Shown: one piece after another, positions 25,144 to 33,532 of the stretch
Layout: the number at the start of each line of letters is the position of its first letter
Numbering within the stretch: the stretch's first letter is position 1
Source of the DNA: Citrobacter freundii
Lineage (GTDB): Bacteria > Bacteroidota > Bacteroidia > Chitinophagales > Chitinophagaceae
Assembly (NCBI GenBank): GCA_003243445.1
Contig: QFQQ01000019.1
Span: 26,536 to 90,535, forward strand
Direction of reading: 5' to 3'
DNA length: 64,000 nucleotides
Position numbers and translations under genes: made by a program
Notes under the pieces: generated by a model
Told to the model about the DNA's origin: nothing
What the model saw: only the letters and a program-made list of their open reading frames with translations
Database searches by the model: none

Positions 25144-25287
25144 GATCTCACACAACAATTGATGAAAGAAAGCGAATTGGTGAATCTTCGCCTGCTCGAT
25201 CACCTGATCATTTCAGAAGAAGGCTATTTCAGTTTTATGGATGAAGGGATGATTGCACTGTTGGATGATGCCAGGGATCAAACCTGA
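25144..25287 (+). pseudogene. radC 3'-end remnant 2
   Basis: Matches the last 45 codons of the radC-like gene: TCACACAACAATTGATGA, then codons for KESELVNLRLLDHLIISEEG and YFSFMDEGM, ending at TGA 25285-25287. It is closer to the complete gene than remnant 1 and starts later. Its left edge abuts the truncated minus-strand gene. Confidence 0.88.
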
Positions 25288-25806
25288 TATATTAACAAGT
25301 ATACCGATTGATGTTCCGGCATCTCATCATAAGTTCTTTCAAACGATCTTTTCAAACATTTGCAGATAGTGTTTTCTGATGGACTTCAGCGGAAGCGGAA
25401 CTAAGTGAACGTATGCGGGGATGCCGGATCGGCAGGCATTCTGTTTGTTAGTCTCCTTAATCGGTCCGGCATAAGTCGCTTTGGAGGGGAACTGCCCGTC
25501 CCGGGTCTGCGTCGTTTAGAATTGTTATAATCTGGGGGCAGACGCCCGGGATGACAGCGCGATTATCCTCAGGTTTTGAAAGTGGAAAAATTATTGAATG
25601 TGATTAGGAGAACCCGAAGATTTGGGTAACGATTAGCCTGAAGGGGAGACTTACGAGCAGTCATTATAAAAGACAAATCAAATCGTTTAGAACGCCTGTG
25701 CTTTATGATTTGATTTTCGTTTAATAAAGTATGTGCGAAGTCTCCCCTGAAGGGGGAGATTTAGAGGGGACCCTACGCAGACCAAACAAACATCACTTCT
25801 TCTCCC
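25288..25806. repeat. Gap with type G palindromic element and a CCCGGG palindrome
   Basis: No gene is seen in these 520 bp. At 25490-25555 GTCCCGGGTCTGC faces GCAGACGCCCGGGAT, an imperfect inverted pair of the same type as 51487-51629. At 25637-25770 lies a type G element: outer AAGGGGAGACTT (25641) against AAGTCTCCCCT, an inner hairpin (25675-25685 / 25707-25716), and the end GGGGGAGATTTAGAGGGG. It is homologous to 2196-2327, with compensated stem changes. The element ends about 40 bp before the S41 peptidase stop. Confidence 0.75.
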
Positions 25807-27330
25807 CTACTCACCACCCACCACCATCTTCTCCCTCAACCTCAATATCACCTCCACCCATTCCCTATTCTGACCAATCAACTCACTGAATACAGGTTTA
25901 TACGCCACATCCGGCACCACTCCACGCAAAGGATCCCGCCCACTCGTAGCAAACTCCTGGTAAACGATAGATGTATGTGTGGTGATCCCCGAATAAGGCA
26001 GTGTCAGATCGATCCCGATCACAGCGCCGCCACCACTGAAAGAGCCCGCCGTTTCATCCCCCACGATCACCGCGCGATGATTCGACTGCGCCACCGCACA
26101 GAATGTGGATGCAGCAGACGAAGTAGCGCCGTTCGCATAGATCCACACACGGCCATGATAACCGTTTTGCCGTGGCTCCATCGTTTTTAATTCCATCGAC
26201 AGCTCCGAGATCTTTGCCAGGCTCCTGCCGTCTCTCATCGAATCAATATACGCATATTTATTCCGGCGGACCTCCGCCGGAAGATTGGCCAGCGCCAGCG
26301 TTGAATCGTCAATGTTGATCAGGTATTCCTCCTTCATGAACTTTGTTGGCTTTGCGATGAGGTATGACATCAGGTAAGCCGCGAGTTCTTCCTCTCCACC
26401 TCCATTATAACTCAGGTCAATGATCAGGTCGGTTGGATTACGCGAGGCAATTTCTGCAAAGAAGCCATCGATCTTTTTAATAAATGCCTTCTTGTCTACC
26501 GCAAAACTGCGCACCGTCATCACCGCTACCGGTACTGTCTTTTCAAAACGCAATGCAAGCTGTTCCTTACGGGCTTTTTCAAGGCGACTGCTTGCATCCA
26601 GTACAGGTTTATTGACAGGGTTGGCTAGTGCGTTCTTATTGATGGAACTAAAATCCAGCCCGGTATCGAACCGGCGGCTGATGAGTGTACCATCCGGCTT
26701 GCGTACCACCAAAGTGTAACTGACAGCTTCTTCGATGAATTGATTATATGCAACATTAAAGTTCATCGACGAAAGAAAATGATCGCGTGAACTGGTCATG
26801 AAACCATCCGCCGGGATGTAGGGATAAATGGCGCGAACAATACTGTCGATCCCCTTTCCATTGATCGATACGACCTCATCACCCGGTTGAATGGCTGGAT
26901 CTGCAGTACCATTGACCAGCACGATCGGCCTGACCGAAGAAAAGAACAACTGGAAAGGCAGCATTTTCCATTGTTTTAACAGTGCCGCATATCGTTTACC
27001 GGGGTTTGCATAACTGTGCTCACATCTTGTTTCAGCGATCAGAAAAGCGATCTTCTGGTAGAACTCCCGGAACGGCAACGGTTCTTTAATGGTCGATTGA
27101 AGACTGTCCATTAATTCCTGCATCGCCTCTTTTGACCGGCGCTTGTACAATCCCGGATGGGTCGTTTGCAGTTTATGACGAAGAAAGCGGTAATCATCCA
27201 GCATGGCATTTACAGGCAGCAGCGCTGAGTCACTACCGGAAGATTGGGCCGGCGCGCGCAGTGAACTGAACAGGATCAGCAACAGGGCCGGGAGTATCAT
27301 CATCAGCCTATGTTTGAAAGAACGCATCAT
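25807..27330 (-). CDS. Secreted S41-family serine peptidase
   Basis: 507 residues from ATG 27330 (or 27327); this start gives a signal peptide (LPALLLILFSSLRAPAQ), whereas the longer frame overlaps the upstream gene. A PDZ-like segment (IQPGDEVVSINGKGIDSIV) precedes the tail-specific protease domain with DLIIDLSYNGGGEEE and the nucleophile region IYANGATSSAASTF (about 400). S41 peptidases cut unfolded or tagged proteins in the periplasm. It follows the AraC regulator gene by 76 bp on the same strand, so regulation by or with that gene is possible. Confidence 0.92.
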   Translation of the reverse strand: MMRSFKHRLMMILPALLLILFSSLRAPAQSSGSDSALLPVNAMLDDYRFLRHKLQTTHPGLYKRRSKEAMQELMDSLQSTIKEPLPFREFYQKIAFLIAETRCEHSYANPGKRYAALLKQWKMLPFQLFFSSVRPIVLVNGTADPAIQPGDEVVSINGKGIDSIVRAIYPYIPADGFMTSSRDHFLSSMNFNVAYNQFIEEAVSYTLVVRKPDGTLISRRFDTGLDFSSINKNALANPVNKPVLDASSRLEKARKEQLALRFEKTVPVAVMTVRSFAVDKKAFIKKIDGFFAEIASRNPTDLIIDLSYNGGGEEELAAYLMSYLIAKPTKFMKEEYLINIDDSTLALANLPAEVRRNKYAYIDSMRDGRSLAKISELSMELKTMEPRQNGYHGRVWIYANGATSSAASTFCAVAQSNHRAVIVGDETAGSFSGGGAVIGIDLTLPYSGITTHTSIVYQEFATSGRDPLRGVVPDVAYKPVFSELIGQNREWVEVILRLREKMVVGGE

Positions 27331-27406
27331 GTTTTTTATCAAAACTCGTTGTTCAGAAAGATAAGATCCGGGCCGATACTCCTCAAAACATGATCTGAGC
27401 AGTGTT

Positions 27407-28525
27407 TCAGGAGGCTTCCCGGCGAAGATATTCCGTTGGCGTGAACCCGGTGACCTGTTTGAACACACGCTGGAATGTAGGCAGCGACGGAAATCCACAT
27501 ACAGAGGCCAGTCCCGCGATGCTCAGGTCCTGCAGGCTGGCGGACCGCTGCTTGAATTCATCCACCCTGAATTCATTCAGGTATTGGTTGAATGTTTTTC
27601 CCAGGTGCTGGTTCAGTGAATGAGAAATGGAACGGGAGGGGATGTTGCTGAGCTTCGCTACGGCGCCAAGATCCAGGGCCGGATCCAGATAGAGTTTTTG
27701 CCCGCGCATCAGTTCTGTCAGCTGATCAATGATCCGGACCATTTCACCTTCGTCGATGGTCATCTTTCGTTTATTCCCGGCAGGATCCGTATGGACTGAC
27801 TGACGGCTGAACAGATAACCGCGGATCCCCAGCCAGTAGATCATCGCCGCCATTGGGATGTACACAGGGAACCATCCCACCGTTTCCAGCAGCCGGTTGG
27901 AAACAGGCAGTAGATATGGCACCAGGAAGAGCAGCCAGAGCAGCAGGAAATACCGGAATACGCTGATGAATTGTGACAGCCACCGGAGTGAGTCCGTTTG
28001 CTGTTGCTGAATGATACGGCCTGATGATGCAGCACGGAATTCCCGGCCCGCGGCCAGTATACTTACAGCTAATATGATCCACCTGGGCAGATCGGCGTAT
28101 TTATTATACACATCAATGAAATCAGCGACGGCTGCATTACTGGCATGCAGTATTGAACCAAGCTGCATCAATTCCACCAGTTTCGGGAACAGGTCAATGA
28201 TGACCGGTAGAAACCAGATAGCATGTTTCAACCGTATGCGGAATTGCGGATCCTGTACTGAACGCACATAAAAAAAGATCAGCGGGCCAAGAGCAGTCAC
28301 CAATACCCATGGAACGATGGCATGGATCCATCCGGTCAGCCCTTCCATCGAAAAGAAATGCTTATAATGCAGATAAAGATGAAATCCCGGCAGTGCGGTG
28401 ATCCAGATGATCAACCCCAGCAACCGGTCTGCACAGGTAGCTTTGCGTGGAGCATACAGCAGTATGCCGGTGATGATACCCTGCAACGAACCAAGGATGA
28501 TCAGCAGATATAAAAATCCTTCCAC
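27407..28525 (-). CDS. Membrane-anchored AraC-family regulator
   Basis: 372 residues. The N-terminal 235 residues contain about seven hydrophobic helices starting FLYLLIILGSLQGIITGILL, and the C-terminal 105 residues form an AraC DNA-binding domain (LGAVAKLSNIPSRSISHSLN, then IAGLASVCGFPSLPTFQRVF and TGFTPTEYLR). This 7TM-HTH layout is common in Bacteroidota and suggests direct sensing at the inner membrane. Its likely target is the adjacent S41 peptidase gene (inference). Upstream lies type A copy 3. Confidence 0.93.
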   Translation of the reverse strand: MEGFLYLLIILGSLQGIITGILLYAPRKATCADRLLGLIIWITALPGFHLYLHYKHFFSMEGLTGWIHAIVPWVLVTALGPLIFFYVRSVQDPQFRIRLKHAIWFLPVIIDLFPKLVELMQLGSILHASNAAVADFIDVYNKYADLPRWIILAVSILAAGREFRAASSGRIIQQQQTDSLRWLSQFISVFRYFLLLWLLFLVPYLLPVSNRLLETVGWFPVYIPMAAMIYWLGIRGYLFSRQSVHTDPAGNKRKMTIDEGEMVRIIDQLTELMRGQKLYLDPALDLGAVAKLSNIPSRSISHSLNQHLGKTFNQYLNEFRVDEFKQRSASLQDLSIAGLASVCGFPSLPTFQRVFKQVTGFTPTEYLRREAS

Positions 28526-28607
28526 GGAAATTAGTTTTGAACAGGTTCAAGATAATCTAAATCCGGAATTTGCTCTTGAGAGGGAATGTTGTAAGATTGC
28601 CAAAACA

Positions 28608-28828
28608 GTATGGTTCCCGCTGATCACGCAGATTCATCATTCCTGCTATCGGAATATCATTTCATAAAGTGAAAACTTCCGTATTAGCATGCGCGGATTC
28701 CGCAGATGACGGTCTGTCAGCAGACACTGATCTGCGAAATCCGCGTATCCAATAGAGATTTGGACCCAAAGTAAAATATTTTTCATTAATAGTGAGGATA
28801 AAATCTGCGTGATCAGCGGGAGCCATAC
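28608..28828. repeat. Type A inverted-repeat element, copy 3
   Basis: 27-bp arms at 28608-28634 and 28802-28828 with one T:G mismatch; the interior is homologous to copies 1 and 2 (ATCATTCCTGCTATC, CAATAGAGATTTGGACCC) in the same orientation. Arm words differ from copies 1 and 2 (GATCACGCAG in place of GATTTCGCAG) and the change is matched in the other arm. It fills the 343-bp gap between the AraC gene start and the beta-barrel gene stop. No gene is seen there. Confidence 0.9.
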
Positions 28829-28868
28829 GCCTCTCAATCCTCAAGTTAACCTATGGGTGCTCACGCCC

Positions 28869-30224
28869 CTACATACGCTGAAGCACCGGCCTCAACTGCA
28901 CATAAACCTGGACCCCCACCGGCATACTTCCATACACAGGCTTCAATCCCGCCGCCGGAAAATTCAATGTCGCCTGTGTGCCTACTGCCAGATCCACTAC
29001 CTTATTTTGCCATACACCCCTGTTATACCCCGCCGTCAACACCTGCACATCAAATGTCCTGTGCCCCAACTGGTCTTCCAGCTCCAGCTCTTCCGTTGAT
29101 TTCTGCACCCACTCATATCTTCCATAGATCGCATTCCTGCCAAAGCGATAATTCTCTTCCGCTAAAATGGAATGTTCGCGATGACCAGCCCCTTTATCAT
29201 TAAGGCCCCAGATCACCGCTGTATTCAGATCTTTATTCCTGCTTATCTTCTTTGCATAGAGTACAGATGCCGTCGTCCGTGTAACATCCACTCCCGGCTC
29301 CAGCTCTTCCGGAGAATTGATAAAGCCCTGGGAGAACTGCAATGCCCAGTTCGGCGATGGATTATAGGAAAGACGATAGCTGTAACTATCAAACCGCATT
29401 TTATCAAACCCATATCGTTCCTCATCCGGTTCACGCCCCGTAAAGATGGAACCTTCTATCTTGAATTGCCTGTAACGGAAACCAAGCGTTCCCACTCCGA
29501 ACGTGATATGTGTTGCATCCTGCCAGTGATGGCCAAGCGGCGCGTCAGGATTATTCATGGCTGAAATACGATGCATGAATGCTGGCGCACTGATTGCAGG
29601 TTCACCCGGATAGCCGAAGTATGCAAACACATCCGTGTTTTTATTGATCGAATAAGTATACGCCACACTCAATTCGGCAAACAGATCATGAGGATGCTGG
29701 CGATTGACAAGCCGTTTCCCATTATATGTTTCTCCTGATTGAAATAATAACGGATAACCATCACCGCCTTCGGTCAACCTGTCAAGACTGATCATGGCCT
29801 TTGTTGTCAGCAATCCTTTTTTACCGATCCTTTTATTCATCATGGCCATAAACCAGTTAGGCGCATCAAATTTATTTCCGCCAACGCCCTTATTGAAAAC
29901 ATTTGTATTGGTATAACGAAGGAATACATTCCCATGAAACATCCACATGGCTTTCTTACCGGTCATGTACATATACATGGGCGTCTCATCGGGCAGCCAT
30001 GATGTACCTGATCCATTCCGGTTCATCGGAAGATTGAGCGAGAAAGCATGTGTCATGGGATGATCGTGCATCATCATTCCATGATCGTGTTCATGCATTT
30101 GCTTTGCGGGAATAGTATCCTTTTTTACGGTAGTATCGTTCTTCTCCTGCATCATGTGATGTTCATGCTGGGCAAAAGAGTTGGCCGTTATCAACCCGAG
30201 TATAAGTGTAATTAATAATTTCAT
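28869..30224 (-). CDS. His/Met-rich outer-membrane beta-barrel, probable metal locus protein
   Basis: 452 residues from ATG 30224 with signal peptide ending NSFAQ. The mature N-terminus is strikingly rich in His and Met (HEHHMMQEKN, MHEHDHGMMMHDHPMTHAF), a composition typical of Cu(I)/Ag(I) binding segments. The rest alternates in a beta-barrel pattern (WMFHGNVFLRYTNTNVF, ITFGVGTLGFRYRQFKIEG) without a TonB plug. I know of no named family. It follows the HMA-MauE gene by 64 bp and belongs to the metal cluster 28869-35075; export or buffering of copper at the outer membrane is the likely theme. Confidence 0.88.
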   Translation of the reverse strand: MKLLITLILGLITANSFAQHEHHMMQEKNDTTVKKDTIPAKQMHEHDHGMMMHDHPMTHAFSLNLPMNRNGSGTSWLPDETPMYMYMTGKKAMWMFHGNVFLRYTNTNVFNKGVGGNKFDAPNWFMAMMNKRIGKKGLLTTKAMISLDRLTEGGDGYPLLFQSGETYNGKRLVNRQHPHDLFAELSVAYTYSINKNTDVFAYFGYPGEPAISAPAFMHRISAMNNPDAPLGHHWQDATHITFGVGTLGFRYRQFKIEGSIFTGREPDEERYGFDKMRFDSYSYRLSYNPSPNWALQFSQGFINSPEELEPGVDVTRTTASVLYAKKISRNKDLNTAVIWGLNDKGAGHREHSILAEENYRFGRNAIYGRYEWVQKSTEELELEDQLGHRTFDVQVLTAGYNRGVWQNKVVDLAVGTQATLNFPAAGLKPVYGSMPVGVQVYVQLRPVLQRM

Positions 30225-30288
30225 TTGCAACAATTTTTCTTGACGAATAAGGATGCGATAAACCGCAGGATATTTTTTATCGATTTCA

Positions 30289-31014
30289 TTAGAACATTGT
30301 TATGATCATCACGGCACTCATCGCAACCATCAGCAGGTCTTCAAATAAAGTAACCTTACTCAATGGCAGTTTGATCACGGTACCCAAACAAGCACACTGA
30401 AAAGTTGATTTCTTCAATAAACTCCTGATCACGCCAACCGAGCTCAGGCTCATCACTGCCAGTGTGACGATATTCGTAACCATTGGTTCAAAGCCGGTGA
30501 GAAAAGCCATACCCAATGCCAATTCAACAAACGGATAGATATATCCCCATACGGGAACAGTCCGCGCAACAATATCATAGCTTCTATATCCTTCTGCGAA
30601 TCCGCGCAGGTTCATCAGCTTAAAAAAAGAAAAGACAAGAAAGAACCCTGCCATAAAATGCTCCATCCATTGGATCCGGTTAAAGCCACCGGTGGCGAGC
30701 TGTATCAACAATGTGATCCCGGTGATATAACCAAAGATCAGGAAGATGGGATAGTAAGAATTCTGCTCAGCTATTTCTTCCTTCACAGCATGATGCATGC
30801 CACCATCAGCTTCGGAAACGGAATAATGTCCCGCTTTATGTACGGCTTCCTGCAAGGCTGACGTGCTGATATGTTTCCCCATGGTTATGGTTGCCTGTGG
30901 GGATGCCAGTTGTACATCGGCGGATTGCACATCACCAAGCTTGAGCAGTTCGCTTTTTACGCGGGCTACGCAACTGCCGCAGGTCATACCGGTTATATTA
31001 TATGTATGTGTCAT
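30289..31014 (-). CDS. HMA metal-binding domain fused to MauE/DoxX-like membrane domain
   Basis: 242 residues from ATG 31014. An N-terminal heavy-metal-associated domain with GMTCGSC (C12, C15) covers about 1-68; then come four to five membrane helices (FLIFGYITGITLLIQLA, WMEHFMAGFFLVFSFFKLMN, YIYPFVELALGMAFL) as in MauE-like proteins, with a Cys pair CACLGT before the last helix. The combination suggests passing metal or electrons at the inner membrane. It lies between the His/Met-rich barrel gene and the metal-type AraC regulator, all on the minus strand. Confidence 0.9.
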   Translation of the reverse strand: MTHTYNITGMTCGSCVARVKSELLKLGDVQSADVQLASPQATITMGKHISTSALQEAVHKAGHYSVSEADGGMHHAVKEEIAEQNSYYPIFLIFGYITGITLLIQLATGGFNRIQWMEHFMAGFFLVFSFFKLMNLRGFAEGYRSYDIVARTVPVWGYIYPFVELALGMAFLTGFEPMVTNIVTLAVMSLSSVGVIRSLLKKSTFQCACLGTVIKLPLSKVTLFEDLLMVAMSAVMIITMF

Positions 31015-31132
31015 AAACTTGATTTTATAACACAAAGTTCCGGTCCTCAGGGCCTGGGGCTGTTATATAATTAAGGGAAAGGTTTATAGAATTACAAGGG
31101 AAATGATGGTGGACGTCCGTCTGGCATCGTAT

Positions 31133-31356
31133 TGCGTAAGTTCCCGCAGATTTCGCAGATCTTATCATTCTAAAAGACGAAAAGGGATCATGGCCGGGCA
31201 TATTCTGTATTTGGAAGCGCAGATCACGCAGATGAGCCACTGACAGCAGGAACTGATCCGCGCAATCTGCGGGACCGGACTCCGGTATATCCGATAATCG
31301 GGAACGCCTCTCCAAAAAAAACTGACAAATCTGCGAAATCTGCGGGATCCTACGCA
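31133..31356. repeat. Type A inverted-repeat element, copy 4 (diverged)
   Basis: 28-bp arms at 31133-31160 and 31329-31356 with two mismatches. The interior no longer resembles copies 1-3 except for CGCAGATCACGCAGAT (about 31178) facing GATCCGCGCAATCTGCGG. A small extra palindrome CCGGACTCCGG lies at 31275. The element fills most of the 370-bp gap before the HMA-AraC gene stop. Confidence 0.82.
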
Positions 31357-31384
31357 AGGCAAACACAAAGACCACAACCTGATT

Positions 31385-31948
31385 TTACACCTTATCCAAC
31401 GGCTTCCTATAATGATCCTTGAACTGTTTGAACTCACTTGGCGTAAAACCCGTGATCTTTTTAAACTGACCTGAAAGATGCGACACAGAACTATAACCCA
31501 GTTTGAACGCGATCTCACTCACAGAAAATTCATCATACACCAGCCATTCCTTCACCTTCTCGATCTTCTGTAAAATAAAAAACTGCTCGATCGTTGTATT
31601 CTCCATTGAAGAAAACAACTGACTGAGTGAATGATAGTCGCGTAAGACTTTTGCAGAAAGATAAGTCGACAGGTTGCCTTTCATCTCATCCAGGTTTTCC
31701 GATTGCACCAGTTGAATGATCAGGTTGCGGATCTGTTCAACCAGTTTGGCTTTCTGGTCATCCATCCATTCAAAACCTTCTTCACGCAACAGATCCTTCA
31801 ATTCCCTTATCTGTTGATCAGGGACCGGGGCGGCAGTTTCCACCACCCCGAGCCTGATCTCTTTCAATGGAACTCCGGCTCCTTCAAAAATATGTCTGAC
31901 GGATTTCACACAACGGTCACACACCATATTCCTGATATAGATCTCCAT
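31385..31948 (-). CDS. AraC-family regulator with N-terminal HMA-like metal-sensing domain
   Basis: 187 residues. The N-terminus MEIYIRNMVCDRCVKSVRHI has a CxxC (C10, C13) in the place and style of an HMA metal-binding loop, followed by the ferredoxin-like strand/helix pattern to about residue 70. The C-terminal half is an AraC DNA-binding domain (YDEFSVSEIAFKLGYSSVSH, KKITGFTPSEFKQFKDHYR). A metal-binding domain joined directly to an AraC output suggests a cytoplasmic copper-type sensor that controls this cluster (inference). The start lies 1 bp after the stop of the beta-barrel gene, so the two are cotranslated. Confidence 0.9.
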   Translation of the reverse strand: MEIYIRNMVCDRCVKSVRHIFEGAGVPLKEIRLGVVETAAPVPDQQIRELKDLLREEGFEWMDDQKAKLVEQIRNLIIQLVQSENLDEMKGNLSTYLSAKVLRDYHSLSQLFSSMENTTIEQFFILQKIEKVKEWLVYDEFSVSEIAFKLGYSSVSHLSGQFKKITGFTPSEFKQFKDHYRKPLDKV

Positions 31949-31949
31949 C

Positions 31950-32780
31950 TTATTTTCTTTTCTTTAATACATTCAAAAATGTCCTTTCTACACTGATCAG
32001 CCAGCTGTTCTTTGCCATGCGCTGCATATCACTTCCCAATTGAAACCGATAACCCACATTAAGTTTGGTGGTGCTGTTAAAGATCAATTGAACGGCGGGT
32101 GCAAAATCCACGTAATACGCTTTTCTATCAAGCGATTGCTGCGCCAGGAGCTCAGCATACAGGTTCAGGTTTGTCTGTTTATAATCCGTGTACTCAAAAG
32201 GCAGCAATAAATATCCGGCAGACAATGAGTAATTCATCGCCTGGTATATTCTTGACGGAACATACTGGGTCTTGTCATTACGTGATCCATCCAATGATTG
32301 TAAATGACTCACTGTACCTGATACAGCCAGTTTATGCCACAACTGTGTGGCTATAACACCAACCTGCACACCGCTTTTATCTCCCTGGAAACTCAGCTCA
32401 TCGAAATGGAAAGGGCTTCTGCTATAGGTGGCTTCACCGAACACTGCCATTCTGAAATGCGAATGAATGTCATCGGATGAAAGGAACCGGTACTTGCCAT
32501 ACAGATAGACCGATTCCCACCGGAAATTATCCGTATGCATATCAGCGAAAGTAGCGCCGGCATGAACCATCCAGTTCTTATTTATACCGAGCATGATCTC
32601 CGGGGTATAGCGCTGCATAAAGCGGTTATACGGGTCCTGCTTTGTGATAACATTACTGCTCAGTTTCGCACTGAGCGAATGCGCCGGCATATTGGAAGCC
32701 GGCTCCGAATATACATATAGCTCCTGTGTGCTCCCTGTCAGGTAACAAAGAACGATTGCTATCAATAAAAAATACTTCAT
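31950..32780 (-). CDS. Outer-membrane beta-barrel of the metal cluster
   Basis: 276 residues with signal peptide (LLIAIVLCYLTGSTQ). Alternating amphipathic strands (VSVYLYGKYRFL-like segments, LNLYAELLAQQSLDRKAYYV, KLNVGYRFQLGSDM) end in a final WLISVERTFLNV strand. No named family is recognised. It is coupled to the HMA-AraC regulator gene (1-bp gap) and follows the thioredoxin-like gene by 49 bp, so it is part of the metal cluster transcript. Confidence 0.85.
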   Translation of the reverse strand: MKYFLLIAIVLCYLTGSTQELYVYSEPASNMPAHSLSAKLSSNVITKQDPYNRFMQRYTPEIMLGINKNWMVHAGATFADMHTDNFRWESVYLYGKYRFLSSDDIHSHFRMAVFGEATYSRSPFHFDELSFQGDKSGVQVGVIATQLWHKLAVSGTVSHLQSLDGSRNDKTQYVPSRIYQAMNYSLSAGYLLLPFEYTDYKQTNLNLYAELLAQQSLDRKAYYVDFAPAVQLIFNSTTKLNVGYRFQLGSDMQRMAKNSWLISVERTFLNVLKKRK

Positions 32781-32829
32781 GATTACTGATCCGTTGAATA
32801 GTCAAACCAACCTAACGGGACCTTAGTCA

Positions 32830-33327
32830 TTATTCTGCCAAGAGCTCTGCAACTGCCTTATCCAGTTCGGCACCTTCAAGGTCAATTGCCACTACATCGC
32901 CTTTCTTGTTGATCAGGAAAGTGGTGGGTAACTGGTTCACATTCCAGCGGCGGGTGGATTCTGCATCAAAGCTTGCGGATTCATTCACCTGCAACCAGCT
33001 GATGCCGTCTTTCTTCACTGCTTTGAGCCAATCAGCTTTTTCATCATCTACGGACACGCTGTAGATCTCAAAGCCCTGTTTCTTGTATTTAGCATAAAGC
33101 TTTACCAGTTTTTTATTCGCGCTCCTGCAAGGGCCGCACCAGCTGGCCCAAAAGTCAAGCAGCACCACTTTTCCTTTCAATGACGAAAGCGCTATAGTCT
33201 GTCCTTTTGCATCAGGCAGTTCCACTTTCAACCGCGGATCGGTGATATTAGCCACCTCTTTCTGTTGTGCATTTACCACTACCGTGGCGAAGAGCAGAAA
33301 AATGACCGTGATAGTTGATTTGATCAT
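32830..33327 (-). CDS. TlpA/ResA-like periplasmic thioredoxin
   Basis: 165 residues from ATG 33327, giving a signal peptide (TVIFLLFATVVVNAQ). The thioredoxin site is LLDFWASWCGPCRSANK (WCGPC near 62-66), with the cis-Pro in NVNQLPTTFLINKKG. Periplasmic TlpA-type proteins reduce disulfides, for example in Cys-metal proteins or cytochromes. In this cluster of CxxC proteins, keeping metal-binding Cys reduced is a reasonable role (inference). It is preceded by the type B palindrome at 33364-33530. Confidence 0.93.
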   Translation of the reverse strand: MIKSTITVIFLLFATVVVNAQQKEVANITDPRLKVELPDAKGQTIALSSLKGKVVLLDFWASWCGPCRSANKKLVKLYAKYKKQGFEIYSVSVDDEKADWLKAVKKDGISWLQVNESASFDAESTRRWNVNQLPTTFLINKKGDVVAIDLEGAELDKAVAELLAE

Positions 33328-33363
33328 AGTTAACAAAGTGAATTAAGTTTCAATCCGGGAAAA

Positions 33364-33530
33364 AGTTCCAGAAGTTCCAGAGGTTCCATAGGTTTCAAAG
33401 GCTGCTCCGCCGTACTAAACAGTGAACCAGCTTCCGGGCCATGCTGTTCCAACCTTTGGAACCTCTGGAACTGCTGGAACCTTTGGAACTCCTCCTGAAA
33501 CCTATGAAACTTATGGAACCTCTGAAACGT
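33364..33530. repeat. Type B palindrome with GGTTCCAGA units
   Basis: Left arm 33364-33400 and right arm 33447-33530 are built from 9-bp units GGTTCCAGA / GGTTTCAAA and complements. The right arm has about nine units and is longer than the left, so several registers of pairing are possible. It fills the 205-bp gap between two metal-cluster genes. Confidence 0.85.
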
Positions 33531-33532
33531 TT

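Noticed and set aside
27331..27498. N-terminal extension of the S41 peptidase
   Set aside because: The extra 56 residues overlap the AraC gene end, are not protein-like, and would bury the signal peptide.
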